From assembly GCF_003944705.1 (NCBI RefSeq), contig NZ_RWIS01000012.1, positions 62,001-126,000 on the forward strand: 64,000 nucleotides of DNA. Reading direction: 5' to 3'. Below, one piece after another: positions 26,561-34,839 of the stretch; the stretch's first letter is position 1; the number at the start of each line of letters is the position of its first letter. Below the pieces are notes generated by a model. It saw only the letters and a program-made list of their open reading frames with translations, was not told where the DNA came from and searched no databases. The position numbers and the translations under genes are program-made. The stretch is from Hymenobacter metallilatus (GTDB taxonomy: Bacteria; Bacteroidota; Bacteroidia; Cytophagales; Hymenobacteraceae).

Positions 26561-27373
26561 ATGACCATTCTCGATACCATCATTGCCCACAAGCGCCAGG
26601 AAGTAGCCACGCGCCAGAGCCTAGTGCCGGTGAAGCTGCTGGAAAAAAGCCTCTATATGCCGGCTCAGCCGTTGAGCCTGCGCCGCTACCTGCTACGCGA
26701 CGACCTCAGCGGCATCATTGCCGAATTCAAGCGCAAATCCCCCAGCAAGGGCATCATTAACGCCCACGCGCCGGTGGAGCGCACCACGCTGGGCTACATG
26801 CAAGCCGGAGCCTCGGCCCTGTCGGTACTAACGGATACCGAGTTTTTCGGCGGTAAAAATGAGGACCTGACCACGGCCCGGCGCTTTAATTTCTGCCCTA
26901 TTCTGCGCAAGGATTTCGTGGTGGATGAGTACCAGGTTATCGAGGCCAAGAGTCTGGGGGCCGATGCCGTGCTGCTGATTGCGGCCGTGCTCAGCGGGGA
27001 AGAAGTGTTGCGCCTGGGCCGCCTGGCCAAAAGCCTGGGCCTGGAGGTGCTGCTGGAAATACACAATGCCGAGGAGTTGGATAAGACCCTGCACCCCGAC
27101 GCCGTGAGCCTGGTGGGCGTGAACAACCGCAACCTTCACGACTTTTCCGTGAGCTTGGACACTTCCGGGGAGCTGGCCCAGCGCATTCCTGATGAGTACG
27201 TGAAGGTGACCGAAAGTGGCCTGAGCACTGCCGCCGACATCGAAGCCCTGCGCGCCGTAGGCTACCGTGGCTTCCTGATGGGTGAAACCTTCATGCGCCA
27301 CTCCCGGCCCGAAAAAGCCTGCGCCGCGCTGGTGCAGCAGCTCCGCGCCACTGAGGCGGTAACGTTGTTGTAA
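26561..27373 (+). CDS. trpC: Indole-3-glycerol-phosphate synthase
   Basis: The 270-residue TIM-barrel enzyme closes the ring of carboxyphenylamino-deoxyribulose phosphate to give indole-3-glycerol phosphate. It begins MTILDTIIAHKRQEVATR as typical TrpC proteins do and has IIAEFKRKSPSKG (catalytic Lys), CPILRKDFVVDEYQV, GADAVLLIAAVL, LVGVNNRNLHDFSV and VTESGLST. It is a stand-alone enzyme, not fused to TrpF. trpF follows after a 147-bp repeat element. The gene order trpD-trpC-trpF is the common bacterial one. Confidence 0.97.
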   Translation: MTILDTIIAHKRQEVATRQSLVPVKLLEKSLYMPAQPLSLRRYLLRDDLSGIIAEFKRKSPSKGIINAHAPVERTTLGYMQAGASALSVLTDTEFFGGKNEDLTTARRFNFCPILRKDFVVDEYQVIEAKSLGADAVLLIAAVLSGEEVLRLGRLAKSLGLEVLLEIHNAEELDKTLHPDAVSLVGVNNRNLHDFSVSLDTSGELAQRIPDEYVKVTESGLSTAADIEALRAVGYRGFLMGETFMRHSRPEKACAALVQQLRATEAVTLL

Positions 27374-27394
27374 GGGCCGAAAAACCATTCCCAG

Positions 27395-27512
27395 CCTCTC
27401 TTTTGAAAGAAAAGGGTGGGGGTGGCTGGCCGCCGTTAGAACAACTGCTAGCTCTGGTATCTCACTCTAAAAATCAACTACCCCCTCCCTTCCAAGAAGG
27501 AAAGCTAGCACT
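27395..27512. repeat. ~145-bp CCCCTCC repeat, degenerate copy
   Basis: The loop motif CGTTAGAACAACTGCTAGCTCTGG and the right arm ATCAACTACCCCCTCCCTTCC align with copy 1 at 3219-3358 in the same orientation. The left arm (AGAAAAGGGTGGGGGTGG) is shortened. It occupies the trpC-trpF gap. Confidence 0.65.
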
Positions 27513-27520
27513 AGCCCACC

Positions 27521-28198
27521 ATGTCCATCAAACCCCACCACACGCCTTATCTTAAAGTCTGCGGAATGGCCGATGCCGACAGCCTGCAAGCGGTGGCGGC
27601 CCTGCAGCCCGATTTTCTGGGATTTATCTTCTATCCGCAGTCGAAACGGTACGTGGGGGGCCGGCTACCGGCTGCTGCCGTACGGGCTCTGCCGGCGGCC
27701 ATCCGGCGGGTAGGCGTGTTTGTAGATGAGCAGCCCGCTGCTGTGCTGGACAACGTGCAGGAATACGGCCTGGATGTGGTACAGCTGCACGGCCAGGAGT
27801 CGGCGGATGTTTGCCTGGCCTTGCGCATGACCGGGGTGGCTGTAATAAAAGCCTTTGCCGTAGGCGAAGAGTTTGATTTCACCCGGCTTGAGCCGTACGT
27901 GGGCTGCGTAGACTACTTCCTGTTCGACGCGGCCGGGGCTCAGCCCGGGGGCAATGGCACGGCTTTCCGTTGGGAGCTGTTGCAGGGGTACACCCTGCCG
28001 GTGCCCTACTTTCTGGCCGGTGGTATCGGGCCCGAACACGCTGTGGCCCTGCCCGGCCTGTCTTTGCCCGGCCTGTTTGCCCTGGACCTGAACAGCCGTT
28101 TCGAAACGGCGCCCGGTGTAAAAGACGCCGGGCAGCTCGGCCGGTTTTTCAGGGCGCTAAACCCCAAGAACCAAGAATCATATACAGATGGATTGTAG
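27521..28198 (+). CDS. trpF: Phosphoribosylanthranilate isomerase
   Basis: The 225-residue barrel enzyme performs the Amadori rearrangement of N-phosphoribosylanthranilate. Motifs are LKVCGMADADSLQAV (catalytic Cys), GFIFYPQSKRYVGG, VGVFVDEQPAAVLD, VVQLHGQES and the phosphate site FLAGGIGPEHA, with LDLNSRFETAPGVKD at the end (the family's D-N/S-S-R-E...PG-KD). It is cytoplasmic. The next gene starts at, or within a few codons of, its stop codon, so the two are probably translated from one message. Confidence 0.96.
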   Translation: MSIKPHHTPYLKVCGMADADSLQAVAALQPDFLGFIFYPQSKRYVGGRLPAAAVRALPAAIRRVGVFVDEQPAAVLDNVQEYGLDVVQLHGQESADVCLALRMTGVAVIKAFAVGEEFDFTRLEPYVGCVDYFLFDAAGAQPGGNGTAFRWELLQGYTLPVPYFLAGGIGPEHAVALPGLSLPGLFALDLNSRFETAPGVKDAGQLGRFFRALNPKNQESYTDGL

Positions 28199-28220
28199 CC
28201 ATGACAGTCACCCGGAAGCT

Positions 28221-29129
28221 ATGAGCGACATAAAAATTGCGCTGGACTGGACGATAAACACCAACCACACGGGGTTTGTAGTGGCCCAGCAGCTGGGCTG
28301 GTATACGCAGCATGGCCTTAAGGTGGAGCTCCTGACGCCGGAGGCCGACAACTACGCCGTAACCCCGGCCAAAAAGGTGGAGCTGGGGCAGGCTGACTTT
28401 GCCCTTTGCCCGCTTGAAAGTATCATCAGCTACCGTACCAAGCACCAGCCGTTCGATGCCATTGCCGTGGCCGCTCTGCTGACGGAAGATCTGAGCAGCA
28501 TTGTAACGCTCATGCGCCCGGATATTCAGTCGCCCAAGGACCTGGCAGGGAAAATATACGCCTCTTATCAGGCCCGCTACGAGGACCGGATAGTGGAGAA
28601 AATGCTGGAGAATGACGGCGCTGCCGGCCGGCTGACTATCACTTACCCGGAAAAGCTGGGTATCTGGAACACGCTGCTGCAGCAACAGGCCGATGCCACC
28701 TGGATTTTCGACAACTGGGAAGGCGTGCAGGCCAGGCAGCAGGGCCTGGCTCTGACCCGCTTCCGCCTGGCTGACTATGGGATTCCCTACGGCTATTCGC
28801 CCGTCATCATGGCCTCGCAAAAGCGGATGCTGGCCCACGCAGACACGTACCGGAAGTTTCTGCGGGTATCCGGGCAGGGGTTTATGTACGCCAAAGACAA
28901 CCCGGAAGAGGCCGCGGCACTGCTGCAAAAGGTAGTACCAGCCGCCGACCGGAACGCAGCCTTTCTGCTCGAAAGCCAGAAGGTTACGGCCGGCTATTAC
29001 GGCAGCGCCGCCAGCTGGGGCCACATGAGCCCCGCCAAGGTGCAGCGGTATCTGGACTGGCTGGCCGAAACCGGGCTGGAATCCCGCAAGCTGCCACTGT
29101 CAGACGTTATGACGAACAGCTTGTTATAA
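28221..29129 (+). CDS. NMT1/ThiY-like substrate-binding protein without signal peptide
   Basis: The ATG at 28221 gives MSDIKIALDWTINTNHTGFVV; another ATG at 28188 overlaps the end of trpF. The 302-residue protein matches the NMT1/THI5-like fold used by periplasmic binding proteins for pyrimidines and related compounds: LDWTINTNHTGF, GLKVELLTPEADN, GQADFALCPLESI, LAGKIYASYQARYED and WIFDNWEGVQA. It has no signal peptide or lipobox, and no permease or ATPase gene is nearby, so it is likely cytoplasmic. The CCCFC active-site motif of yeast Thi5 is absent. It sits between trpF and trpB in the same direction; a role connected to tryptophan or its precursors is possible but unproven. Confidence 0.8.
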   Translation: MSDIKIALDWTINTNHTGFVVAQQLGWYTQHGLKVELLTPEADNYAVTPAKKVELGQADFALCPLESIISYRTKHQPFDAIAVAALLTEDLSSIVTLMRPDIQSPKDLAGKIYASYQARYEDRIVEKMLENDGAAGRLTITYPEKLGIWNTLLQQQADATWIFDNWEGVQARQQGLALTRFRLADYGIPYGYSPVIMASQKRMLAHADTYRKFLRVSGQGFMYAKDNPEEAAALLQKVVPAADRNAAFLLESQKVTAGYYGSAASWGHMSPAKVQRYLDWLAETGLESRKLPLSDVMTNSLL

Positions 29130-29134
29130 GGATA

Positions 29135-29206
29135 CATTTTCGCTGAGGTCCGCACAGCATCTGCTGTGTGAATCTCAGCGCAACCTTCACCGAACCTCAG
29201 CGAAAA
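29135..29206. repeat. Short palindrome before trpB
   Basis: TTTTCGCTGAGGT (about 29138-29150) is the reverse complement of ACCTCAGCGAAAA (about 29194-29206), with a further GAATCTCAGCGCAACCTTC inside. A stem can form 6 bp upstream of the trpB start codon. Confidence 0.6.
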
Positions 29207-29212
29207 ACCCAG

Positions 29213-30409
29213 ATGATACCAACCTACCAACAGCCCACAGAGCGCGGCTACTACGGCCAGTTCGGGGGCGCGTTTATTCCCGAAATGCTGTATCCCAATG
29301 TGGAGGAGCTGCGGCAGCAGTACCTGGACATTCTGGCCGACCCCGGATTTCAGCAGGAATACCAGCAACTGCTGCGCGACTACGTGGGCCGACCCACGCC
29401 GCTGTTTGAGGCCAAACGCCTGTCGGCCAAATATAACACCCGTATTTACCTCAAGCGCGAGGACCTCTGCCACACCGGGGCCCACAAGGTGAACAATACC
29501 GTGGGGCAGATTTTGCTGGCCAAGCGCCTGGGCAAAACGCGCATCATTGCCGAAACCGGCGCCGGGCAGCATGGCGTGGCCACGGCCACGGTGTGCGCCC
29601 TCATGGGTATGCAGTGCATTGTTTATATGGGTGAGGTGGATATGGAGCGCCAAAAGCCCAATGTATACCGTATGCGCCTGCTGGGAGCTGAGGTGCGGGC
29701 GGCCATGAGCGGCAGCCGCACCCTCAAAGACGCTACCAACGAGGCCATCCGTGACTGGATCAGCAACCCCGTCGATACGCATTACATCATCGGCTCGGTG
29801 GTAGGGCCGCACCCGTACCCCGATTTGGTGGCGCGCCTGCAGGCCGTTATCAGTGAGGAGATGCGCAAGCAGCTGCTGGCGAAAACCGGCTCCGAGCTGC
29901 CCCAGTACGTGGTGGCCTGCGTGGGCGGCGGCTCCAATGCAGCCGGCGCGTTCTACCACTTCCTGGAAGAGCCTTCCGTACAGCTAGTGGCCGTGGAAGC
30001 GGCCGGACATGGTGTGCATTCGGGCCACTCGGCCGCCACGTCGGTGCTGGGTACGCCGGGCATCATCCACGGCAGCCGCACGCTGCTCATGCAGGATGAG
30101 GACGGGCAGATTACCGAGCCGTATTCTATTTCCGCCGGCCTCGACTACCCCGGTATCGGGCCGCTACACGCTTTCCTGGCCGATTCCAAGCGGGCCCGCT
30201 TTATCAGCATTGAAGACGAAGCGGCCCTGAAAGCCGTGGCCGAATGCAGCCGCCTCGAAGGCATCATTCCGGCCCTGGAAACCGCCCACGCCCTGGCTGC
30301 CCTCGACCAGCTCGGTGCCGGCCCCGACGATGTGGTGGTCATCAACCTTTCCGGCCGCGGCGACAAGGACCTGGAAACCTACATCAAGTACGCTGACGCT
30401 ATTATGTAA
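29213..30409 (+). CDS. trpB: Tryptophan synthase beta subunit
   Basis: The start at 29213 (MIPTYQQPTERGYYGQFGG) is preferred over an ATG 15 codons upstream that would lie inside a palindrome. The 398-residue PLP enzyme joins indole and serine. The PLP Lys is in KREDLCHTGAHKVNN; other signatures are ETGAGQHGVATA, GSVVGPHPYPDLV and the phosphate-cradle CVGGGSNAAGAF, and the C-terminal INLSGRGDKD. It acts with TrpA, encoded 144 bp downstream after a palindromic repeat. Length is normal for TrpB1. Confidence 0.98.
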   Translation: MIPTYQQPTERGYYGQFGGAFIPEMLYPNVEELRQQYLDILADPGFQQEYQQLLRDYVGRPTPLFEAKRLSAKYNTRIYLKREDLCHTGAHKVNNTVGQILLAKRLGKTRIIAETGAGQHGVATATVCALMGMQCIVYMGEVDMERQKPNVYRMRLLGAEVRAAMSGSRTLKDATNEAIRDWISNPVDTHYIIGSVVGPHPYPDLVARLQAVISEEMRKQLLAKTGSELPQYVVACVGGGSNAAGAFYHFLEEPSVQLVAVEAAGHGVHSGHSAATSVLGTPGIIHGSRTLLMQDEDGQITEPYSISAGLDYPGIGPLHAFLADSKRARFISIEDEAALKAVAECSRLEGIIPALETAHALAALDQLGAGPDDVVVINLSGRGDKDLETYIKYADAIM

Positions 30410-30417
30410 GGCAATGG

Positions 30418-30540
30418 CATTGTCATGCTTGATCTGGCGTCCGCTTGTCGAAGCATCTCTACCTCTGGCTAATTTCTACTTGTAGACAAAGCGGTAGAGA
30501 TGCTTCGACTGCGGCTCCGCCTTCGCTCAGCATGACAGAC
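30418..30540. repeat. Palindromic element, GAAGCATCTC family, between trpB and trpA
   Basis: Left arm: TGTCATGCTTGAT ... GTCGAAGCATCTCTACC. Right arm: GGTAGAGATGCTTCGAC ... CGCTCAGCATGACA. The inner arms pair perfectly over 17 bp; the outer arms are partly degraded by an insertion (GGCTCCGCCTTCG). Same family as 395-486 and 60764-60864. Confidence 0.8.
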
Positions 30541-30553
30541 AATATCACGTGAC

Positions 30554-31336
30554 ATGACCAACCGAATCAAAGACGCCTTCGATAAAAAGCAGAAAAACCT
30601 GCTGAACATCTACTTCACCGCCGGCTACCCGCGCCTGCACGATACGGTACCCATCCTCAAGGCATTATCCGCTGCTGGGGCCGACCTTATCGAAATCGGG
30701 ATGCCGTTTTCGGACCCGCTGGCCGACGGGCCGGTGATTCAGCAGAGCAGTACCGTGGCCCTGGCCAACGGCATGAACCTGCGGGTGCTGTTCGAGCAGC
30801 TACGCGGCATCCGCCAGGATGTGCCCGAGACGCCGATTCTGCTGATGGGCTACCTCAACCCGGTGATGCAGTTCGGGGTAGATAACTTCTGCCGGGAGGC
30901 CGCCGCGGCCGGTGCTGATGGCATCATCCTGCCCGATTTGCCCCTGGATGACTACGTGGAGCAGTACCAGGACATCTTCCGCCGCCACAACCTGCGGCCG
31001 GTGTTCCTCATTACCCCGCAAACTGCCCCGGAGCGTATCCGCCGCATCGATGAGCTGACGGATTCGTTCCTGTACCTGGTTTCGGGGCCCGGCACTACGG
31101 GCGGGGCCAATACCCAGGCTGAGGGCGTACAGGAAGCCTATTTCCAGCGCATTGAGGCCATGCACCTGCGCAACCCCCGCCTCATCGGCTTCGGCATTTC
31201 CGACCGGGCCTCCTTCCAACGCGCCTGTCAGTATGCCGAAGGTGCCATCATCGGCTCCGCGCTGATACGCGCCCTGGATGGTGTGGACGACGCTCCGGCG
31301 GCGGCTTCGCAGTTTGTTTCTTCTGTACTCAAATAA
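30554..31336 (+). CDS. trpA: Tryptophan synthase alpha subunit
   Basis: The 260-residue TIM barrel splits indole-3-glycerol phosphate to indole and glyceraldehyde-3-phosphate and channels indole to TrpB. The catalytic Glu is in DLIEIGMPFSDPLADGPVIQ (about residue 50), and the catalytic Asp in ADGIILPDLPLDDY. The phosphate-binding GFGISDRASFQ and the SGPGTTGG loop are present. It is the last of the tryptophan genes. A CGCAGAGG-type palindrome separates it from the DAHP synthase gene. Confidence 0.97.
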   Translation: MTNRIKDAFDKKQKNLLNIYFTAGYPRLHDTVPILKALSAAGADLIEIGMPFSDPLADGPVIQQSSTVALANGMNLRVLFEQLRGIRQDVPETPILLMGYLNPVMQFGVDNFCREAAAAGADGIILPDLPLDDYVEQYQDIFRRHNLRPVFLITPQTAPERIRRIDELTDSFLYLVSGPGTTGGANTQAEGVQEAYFQRIEAMHLRNPRLIGFGISDRASFQRACQYAEGAIIGSALIRALDGVDDAPAAASQFVSSVLK

Positions 31337-31340
31337 AGTT

Positions 31341-31428
31341 TCCCGCAGAGGACGCAGAGGTTTCCGCAGAGGACGCGGAGGTCGTTCTTCTGCGCCCTCT
31401 GCGGAAACCTCTGCGTCCTCTGCGGGAA
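31341..31428. repeat. CGCAGAGGACGCAGAGG palindrome
   Basis: Left arm TCCCGCAGAGGACGCAGAGG then TTTCCGCAGAGGACGC (31341-31376); right arm GCGCCCTCTGCGGAAACC then TCTGCGTCCTCTGCGGGA (31393-31428). The arms pair over about 36 bp with one mismatch. It fills most of the gap between trpA and the DAHP synthase gene. Confidence 0.85.
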
Positions 31429-31441
31429 CCAACGCCAGAAC

Positions 31442-32455
31442 ATGATTATCCAACTCGACCCCCACATCACCGAAGCCGCCAAGCAAACCATTGAAGCCCG
31501 GATTCAGGAGCTGAAATACAAGGCCACGGAGGTGAAAACCCAACGCGCCCACTACCTGGTGGCCATTGGCAAAACCGAGGTAGACCTGCGCAGTATAGGT
31601 CAGCTGCCCGGTATCCTCGATATCCACCGCGTTTCCGACGACTACAAGCTGGTGAGCCGCAAGTGGCGCGTGCGCCCCACGGTGCTCGACCTTGGTGACG
31701 GGGTGCGCATTGGGGAGGGTAGCCTTACGCTGGCCGCCGGCCCGTGCAGCATTGAGAGCGAAAAGCAGATGGAGCTGATTATGCAGCACCTCGTGGACAA
31801 CGACGTGCGCATCATGCGCGGGGGCGTGTTCAAGCCCCGCTCGTCGCCTTATGCCTTCCGCGGGCTGGGCATGGAAGGCCTGAAGGATTTCCACCGCATG
31901 GCCCGGCAGCGGGGCATCAAGATTGTGACGGAGGTCATGCAGGTGTCGCAGGTGGAGGAGATGCACGACTACGTGGACGTGTTTCAGGTGGGCGCGCGCA
32001 ACACCCAGAACTTCAACCTGCTCGATGCCCTGGGCGGTGTAGACAAGCCCGTGATGATCAAGCGCGGCATTTCCGGTACCATTGAGGAGCTGCTGTCGTC
32101 GGCGGAGTACGTGTTTTCGGGCGGCAACGAGAAGCTGATTCTTTGCGAGCGGGGCATCCGCACCTTTGAGACGGCCTCACGCAATACCCTGGATTTGAAT
32201 GCCGTACCCATCTTGAAGGAGAAGACCCACCTGCCCGTCATCGTGGACCCCTCGCATGGCATCGGCATTCGGGAGTACGTGCCCACCATGGCCCTGGCCG
32301 GCGTCATGGCCGGGGCCGATGGCATCATCTATGAAGCCCACGAGAAGCCCGAAGAAGCTGCCTCCGACGGCGCCCAGACCTTGAACTTCCAGGAGTCAGA
32401 GCGCCTGATCCGCAACCTGCGCCGGGTGTACAAGCTGCGCCAGGAGCTGGAGTAG
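31442..32455 (+). CDS. aroF: 3-deoxy-7-phosphoheptulonate (DAHP) synthase with N-terminal ferredoxin-like domain
   Basis: The 337-residue enzyme condenses phosphoenolpyruvate and erythrose-4-phosphate, the entry step to all aromatic amino acids. An N-terminal 70-residue ACT/ferredoxin-like domain (VDLRSIGQLPGILDIHRVSDDYKLVSR) precedes the barrel, as in the Thermotoga-type AroF. Barrel motifs are LAAGPCSIES, RGGVFKPRSSPYAFRG, VGARNTQNF, MIKRGISGT, LCERGIRTFE and VIVDPSHGIG. There is no chorismate mutase domain. In relatives the N-domain binds Tyr or Phe for feedback control. Its place after trpA suggests the cluster regulates both entry and Trp branch together. Confidence 0.95.
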   Translation: MIIQLDPHITEAAKQTIEARIQELKYKATEVKTQRAHYLVAIGKTEVDLRSIGQLPGILDIHRVSDDYKLVSRKWRVRPTVLDLGDGVRIGEGSLTLAAGPCSIESEKQMELIMQHLVDNDVRIMRGGVFKPRSSPYAFRGLGMEGLKDFHRMARQRGIKIVTEVMQVSQVEEMHDYVDVFQVGARNTQNFNLLDALGGVDKPVMIKRGISGTIEELLSSAEYVFSGGNEKLILCERGIRTFETASRNTLDLNAVPILKEKTHLPVIVDPSHGIGIREYVPTMALAGVMAGADGIIYEAHEKPEEAASDGAQTLNFQESERLIRNLRRVYKLRQELE

Positions 32456-32465
32456 AAGGTAAACT

Positions 32466-32609
32466 AAAAGCTAGTTCCCCTCCTTGGAAAGGAGGGGTTA
32501 GGGGTGGTTGATGAACGCTGGAACGATGCTAGAGCTAGTTCTAAAAACCGTTCTAACGCAAGGTCAACTACCCCTAGCCCCTCCTTTCCAAGGAGGGGAA
32601 CTAGCTTTT
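32466..32609. repeat. ~145-bp CCCCTCCTT-ended repeat (copy in opposite orientation)
   Basis: The outer arms (about 32466-32505 and 32568-32609: AAGCTAGTTCCCCTCCTTGG ... AGGAGGGGAACTAGCTT) pair almost fully, and the loop (GCTAGAGCTAGTTCTAAAAA, CGTTCTAACGCAAG) is the reverse complement of the loop of the copy at 3219-3358. Located between the DAHP synthase and AraC genes. Confidence 0.8.
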
Positions 32610-32649
32610 TGAACATAGTAAAAGTCCGATCCACTATTACCTTGCCAAT

Positions 32650-33990
32650 ATGTTCTTCGGCTTCAACATCTATAGCGGCCTGCTGCTGCCGTTTTTCCTG
32701 CAAGGCATTATCGTGGCGGCCGTGCTATGGGCGCGGCGGCGGCGCGAAGACGCGGCGGCCGATGGCTGGCTGGCGTTGCTGCTCTTGCTGTTTGCCTCGC
32801 GGCTGGCGCAATGGATGCTGGGCTTTGCCGGCTGGTACGACTCCCACGACGCCCGTAGCACGTTCATGTTCTATTGGCCATTCAGCAACTGGCTGGCAGT
32901 TGGGCCGGTGCTGTACTTTTATTTTCGCAGCATTACCAACCATGAGTTTCGGTTGGAGCCGCGGGACTGGAGGCACTTTGCGCCGGCGCTGGCTGTGGTG
33001 GCGTGGCACGGAGTGGTATTTGCCTACGACATTGGCTGGTGGCATGGGCTGCAAGGACGGCCGCTGCCTGCTCACTTCGGCACGAAGGGCCCCTTGGCCG
33101 CCTGGGCCGATTATCAACCCATCGGGCTGCTGGCCGATACGTTGGGCTACCTCTCGGTGCTGGTTTACGCGGTGCACACCCTGCGGGCCTACCGCGCCTA
33201 CGCCCGCTACCTCAACGACAATTTCTCCGATACCGAGCAGCTCCGGTTTCGATGGCTGCGCAATGTGCTGGTGGCCGTGGTGGTGGGCACCAGCGTCACG
33301 CTGGTATTCGGCCTGATTAACATCTTCGTTGCGCCCCTCAACTACGTGCAGAACTGGTATGACTACCTGTTCACCGGCCTTTTGATCTATTACCTCAGTA
33401 TCTCGGGGCTGCTGACAGGCTACCGCCTTGCCGCCTTGCGCTTCCAGCCCGCCCCAGCGCCGGCCACTTTTGGCCCGGCTACTTTCGCCCCCGATATTAC
33501 TGCCCACCCGCTTCAGGTAGTGGTTGGGCAGGCAACAGCCCTCGAGGCTGGAACGGCAGATGCGCCAGTGCCTCCCCCGGTAGCCACCGACCTCCACACC
33601 GACGCCCTGCCTGTGGAAACATTGGCTGATCCTGTACTGGAACCCGACGGAGAAGTGGTTCGCTGGACTACCCGCCTGCTCGCACACATGCACACAGCCC
33701 GTCCGTATCTGGAACCCGAACTAACGCTGGGCGAACTGGCGGCTCAACTGCGTACCAACACCTCCTGGCTGTCGAAGGTCATTAATACGGGTTGCGGCCA
33801 GAATTTCAACGACTTTATTAACGAATACCGGGTGCGGGAGGCCGAGCGTCGTCTACGTGACCCGCAGTTTCGTCATTACACACTGCTGGCAGTAGCGTTG
33901 GAGGCGGGATTTAACTCTAAATCTACCTTTAACCGCGTATTCAAGAAGCTACGGGGTCAGACGCCCAGCGAGGCTGCCCGCCAGGAATAG
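32650..33990 (+). CDS. Membrane-embedded AraC-family transcriptional regulator
   Basis: The 446-residue protein has about seven hydrophobic segments in residues 5-265 (for example LLLPFFLQGIIVAAVLW, GWLALLLLLFASRLAQWML, FTGLLIYYLSISGLLTGY), then a Pro/Ala-rich linker, then a C-terminal AraC DNA-binding domain of about 100 residues (TLGELAAQLRTNTSWLSKVIN, FNDFINEYRVREAERRL, VALEAGFNSKSTFNRVFKKLRGQTPSEA). This 7TM-AraC layout is common in Bacteroidota, and the signal is usually unknown. It lies between the aromatic synthesis genes and the hydroxylase genes, but nothing shows it regulates them. Confidence 0.9.
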   Translation: MFFGFNIYSGLLLPFFLQGIIVAAVLWARRRREDAAADGWLALLLLLFASRLAQWMLGFAGWYDSHDARSTFMFYWPFSNWLAVGPVLYFYFRSITNHEFRLEPRDWRHFAPALAVVAWHGVVFAYDIGWWHGLQGRPLPAHFGTKGPLAAWADYQPIGLLADTLGYLSVLVYAVHTLRAYRAYARYLNDNFSDTEQLRFRWLRNVLVAVVVGTSVTLVFGLINIFVAPLNYVQNWYDYLFTGLLIYYLSISGLLTGYRLAALRFQPAPAPATFGPATFAPDITAHPLQVVVGQATALEAGTADAPVPPPVATDLHTDALPVETLADPVLEPDGEVVRWTTRLLAHMHTARPYLEPELTLGELAAQLRTNTSWLSKVINTGCGQNFNDFINEYRVREAERRLRDPQFRHYTLLAVALEAGFNSKSTFNRVFKKLRGQTPSEAARQE

Positions 33991-34141
33991 TGCCGCCCGG
34001 TGCCAGAATTGCGCTTGCCTCGTCGGTGGCATTGGGGGAGTGCCAAACGATAAGTTGAGGCGTGCCAGCCCGTAAATTGAGGCGTTTCGAATTATAGGGG
34101 GCTGTTTCTTTGAAGCATCATTCACTTCAAGCCCCCATACC

Positions 34142-34528
34142 ATGTTTGCTTTCCTGTTTCATCGTCCGGCTGCGGCTGTCACTTGCCTCACCTGTCTGCT
34201 TGTTGCTACCGCCTGCTGGGCGGGAATCACTTCCAATCTGTTCATTGAGCCGGGCAAACAGTTTGCGCTGGGCGGCGGGCAGTTAGGAGGCTTCCGGGTG
34301 GAAGCCCGTAACGTTGGCAAAGTACCCATCGAAATCAAAGAGCGTCCCCGGGGAGGCGGTATTTTCGGCAAAGCTACCCTGGCACCTGGAGCCCGGGGTA
34401 CTATACGGTTTATGGCGGGCTCTACTGCCTTGCTGCTTAATCCTTCTGCCCAGCAAGCTAATGTGTACCTCAAAGTCACCGGCGACACAAACCTGAGTAT
34501 GACGTATGAACCCAACGGAAAGCTGTAA
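34142..34528 (+). CDS. Small secreted protein of unknown function
   Basis: The 128-residue protein has a signal peptide (AAAVTCLTCLLVATACWA) and a mature part of about 100 residues rich in beta strands: EPGKQFALGGGQLGGFRVEARNVG and APGARGTIRFMAGSTALLLNPS. The segments look like a small Ig- or jelly-roll-like fold, but I recognise no family. It could be a lipoprotein if ATAC is a lipobox (Cys about residue 22), though the following WAGI makes ordinary cleavage more likely. The gene stands alone between the AraC gene and the AT-rich region before the first hydroxylase leader. Confidence 0.65.
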   Translation: MFAFLFHRPAAAVTCLTCLLVATACWAGITSNLFIEPGKQFALGGGQLGGFRVEARNVGKVPIEIKERPRGGGIFGKATLAPGARGTIRFMAGSTALLLNPSAQQANVYLKVTGDTNLSMTYEPNGKL

Positions 34529-34803
34529 CCTGCTGGTGGTAAGTCATTAGCGGTTCTGCCTGAAACACCTTTTTAACTCAGGTAACAGGCTGCACAATCT
34601 AGAGACACTTGCTTCCTGATGCAGCTATATAACAATGTGTTTGCTTAACTAGTGTATTTATATCGTGTATGTTTTTTAGAGGGGCCTAGGTTGATTTAAA
34701 ACATATTTTATGTGATAATGCCCCCATGATTAAGAGGGGGTATTGTTAAATATTGAATGGTATAGTTAAAATTGGCCTTAAAAAATTAAGGTATGATGAA
34801 TAG
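34529..34803. other. AT-rich intergenic stretch
   Basis: The gap is strikingly AT-rich compared with its surroundings (for example TTTAAAACATATTTTATGTG near 34697 and TATTGTTAAATATTGAATGG near 34741), with a CCCCC...GGGGG hairpin near 34722-34740. I find no ORF, tRNA or known RNA. It ends at the promoter of the first hydroxylase leader. Confidence 0.6.
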
Positions 34804-34832
34804 TTGAATATTCCGTAAGTGTTCTATATTTG
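34804..34832 (+). promoter_or_regulatory. Promoter of hydroxylase-1 leader transcript
   Basis: TTG (34804-34806) and TATATTTG (34825-34832, a full TAnnTTTG match) are 18 bp apart. The leader ATG is only 7 bp further on, so the transcript would begin at or within a few bases of the start codon, that is, a nearly leaderless leader ORF. Confidence 0.7.
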
Positions 34833-34839
34833 TATCATC

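Noticed and set aside
31341..31428. Tandem-looking CGCAGAGG units as a possible CRISPR array
   Set aside because: The units are contiguous, without unique spacers, and form one palindrome; no cas genes are present.
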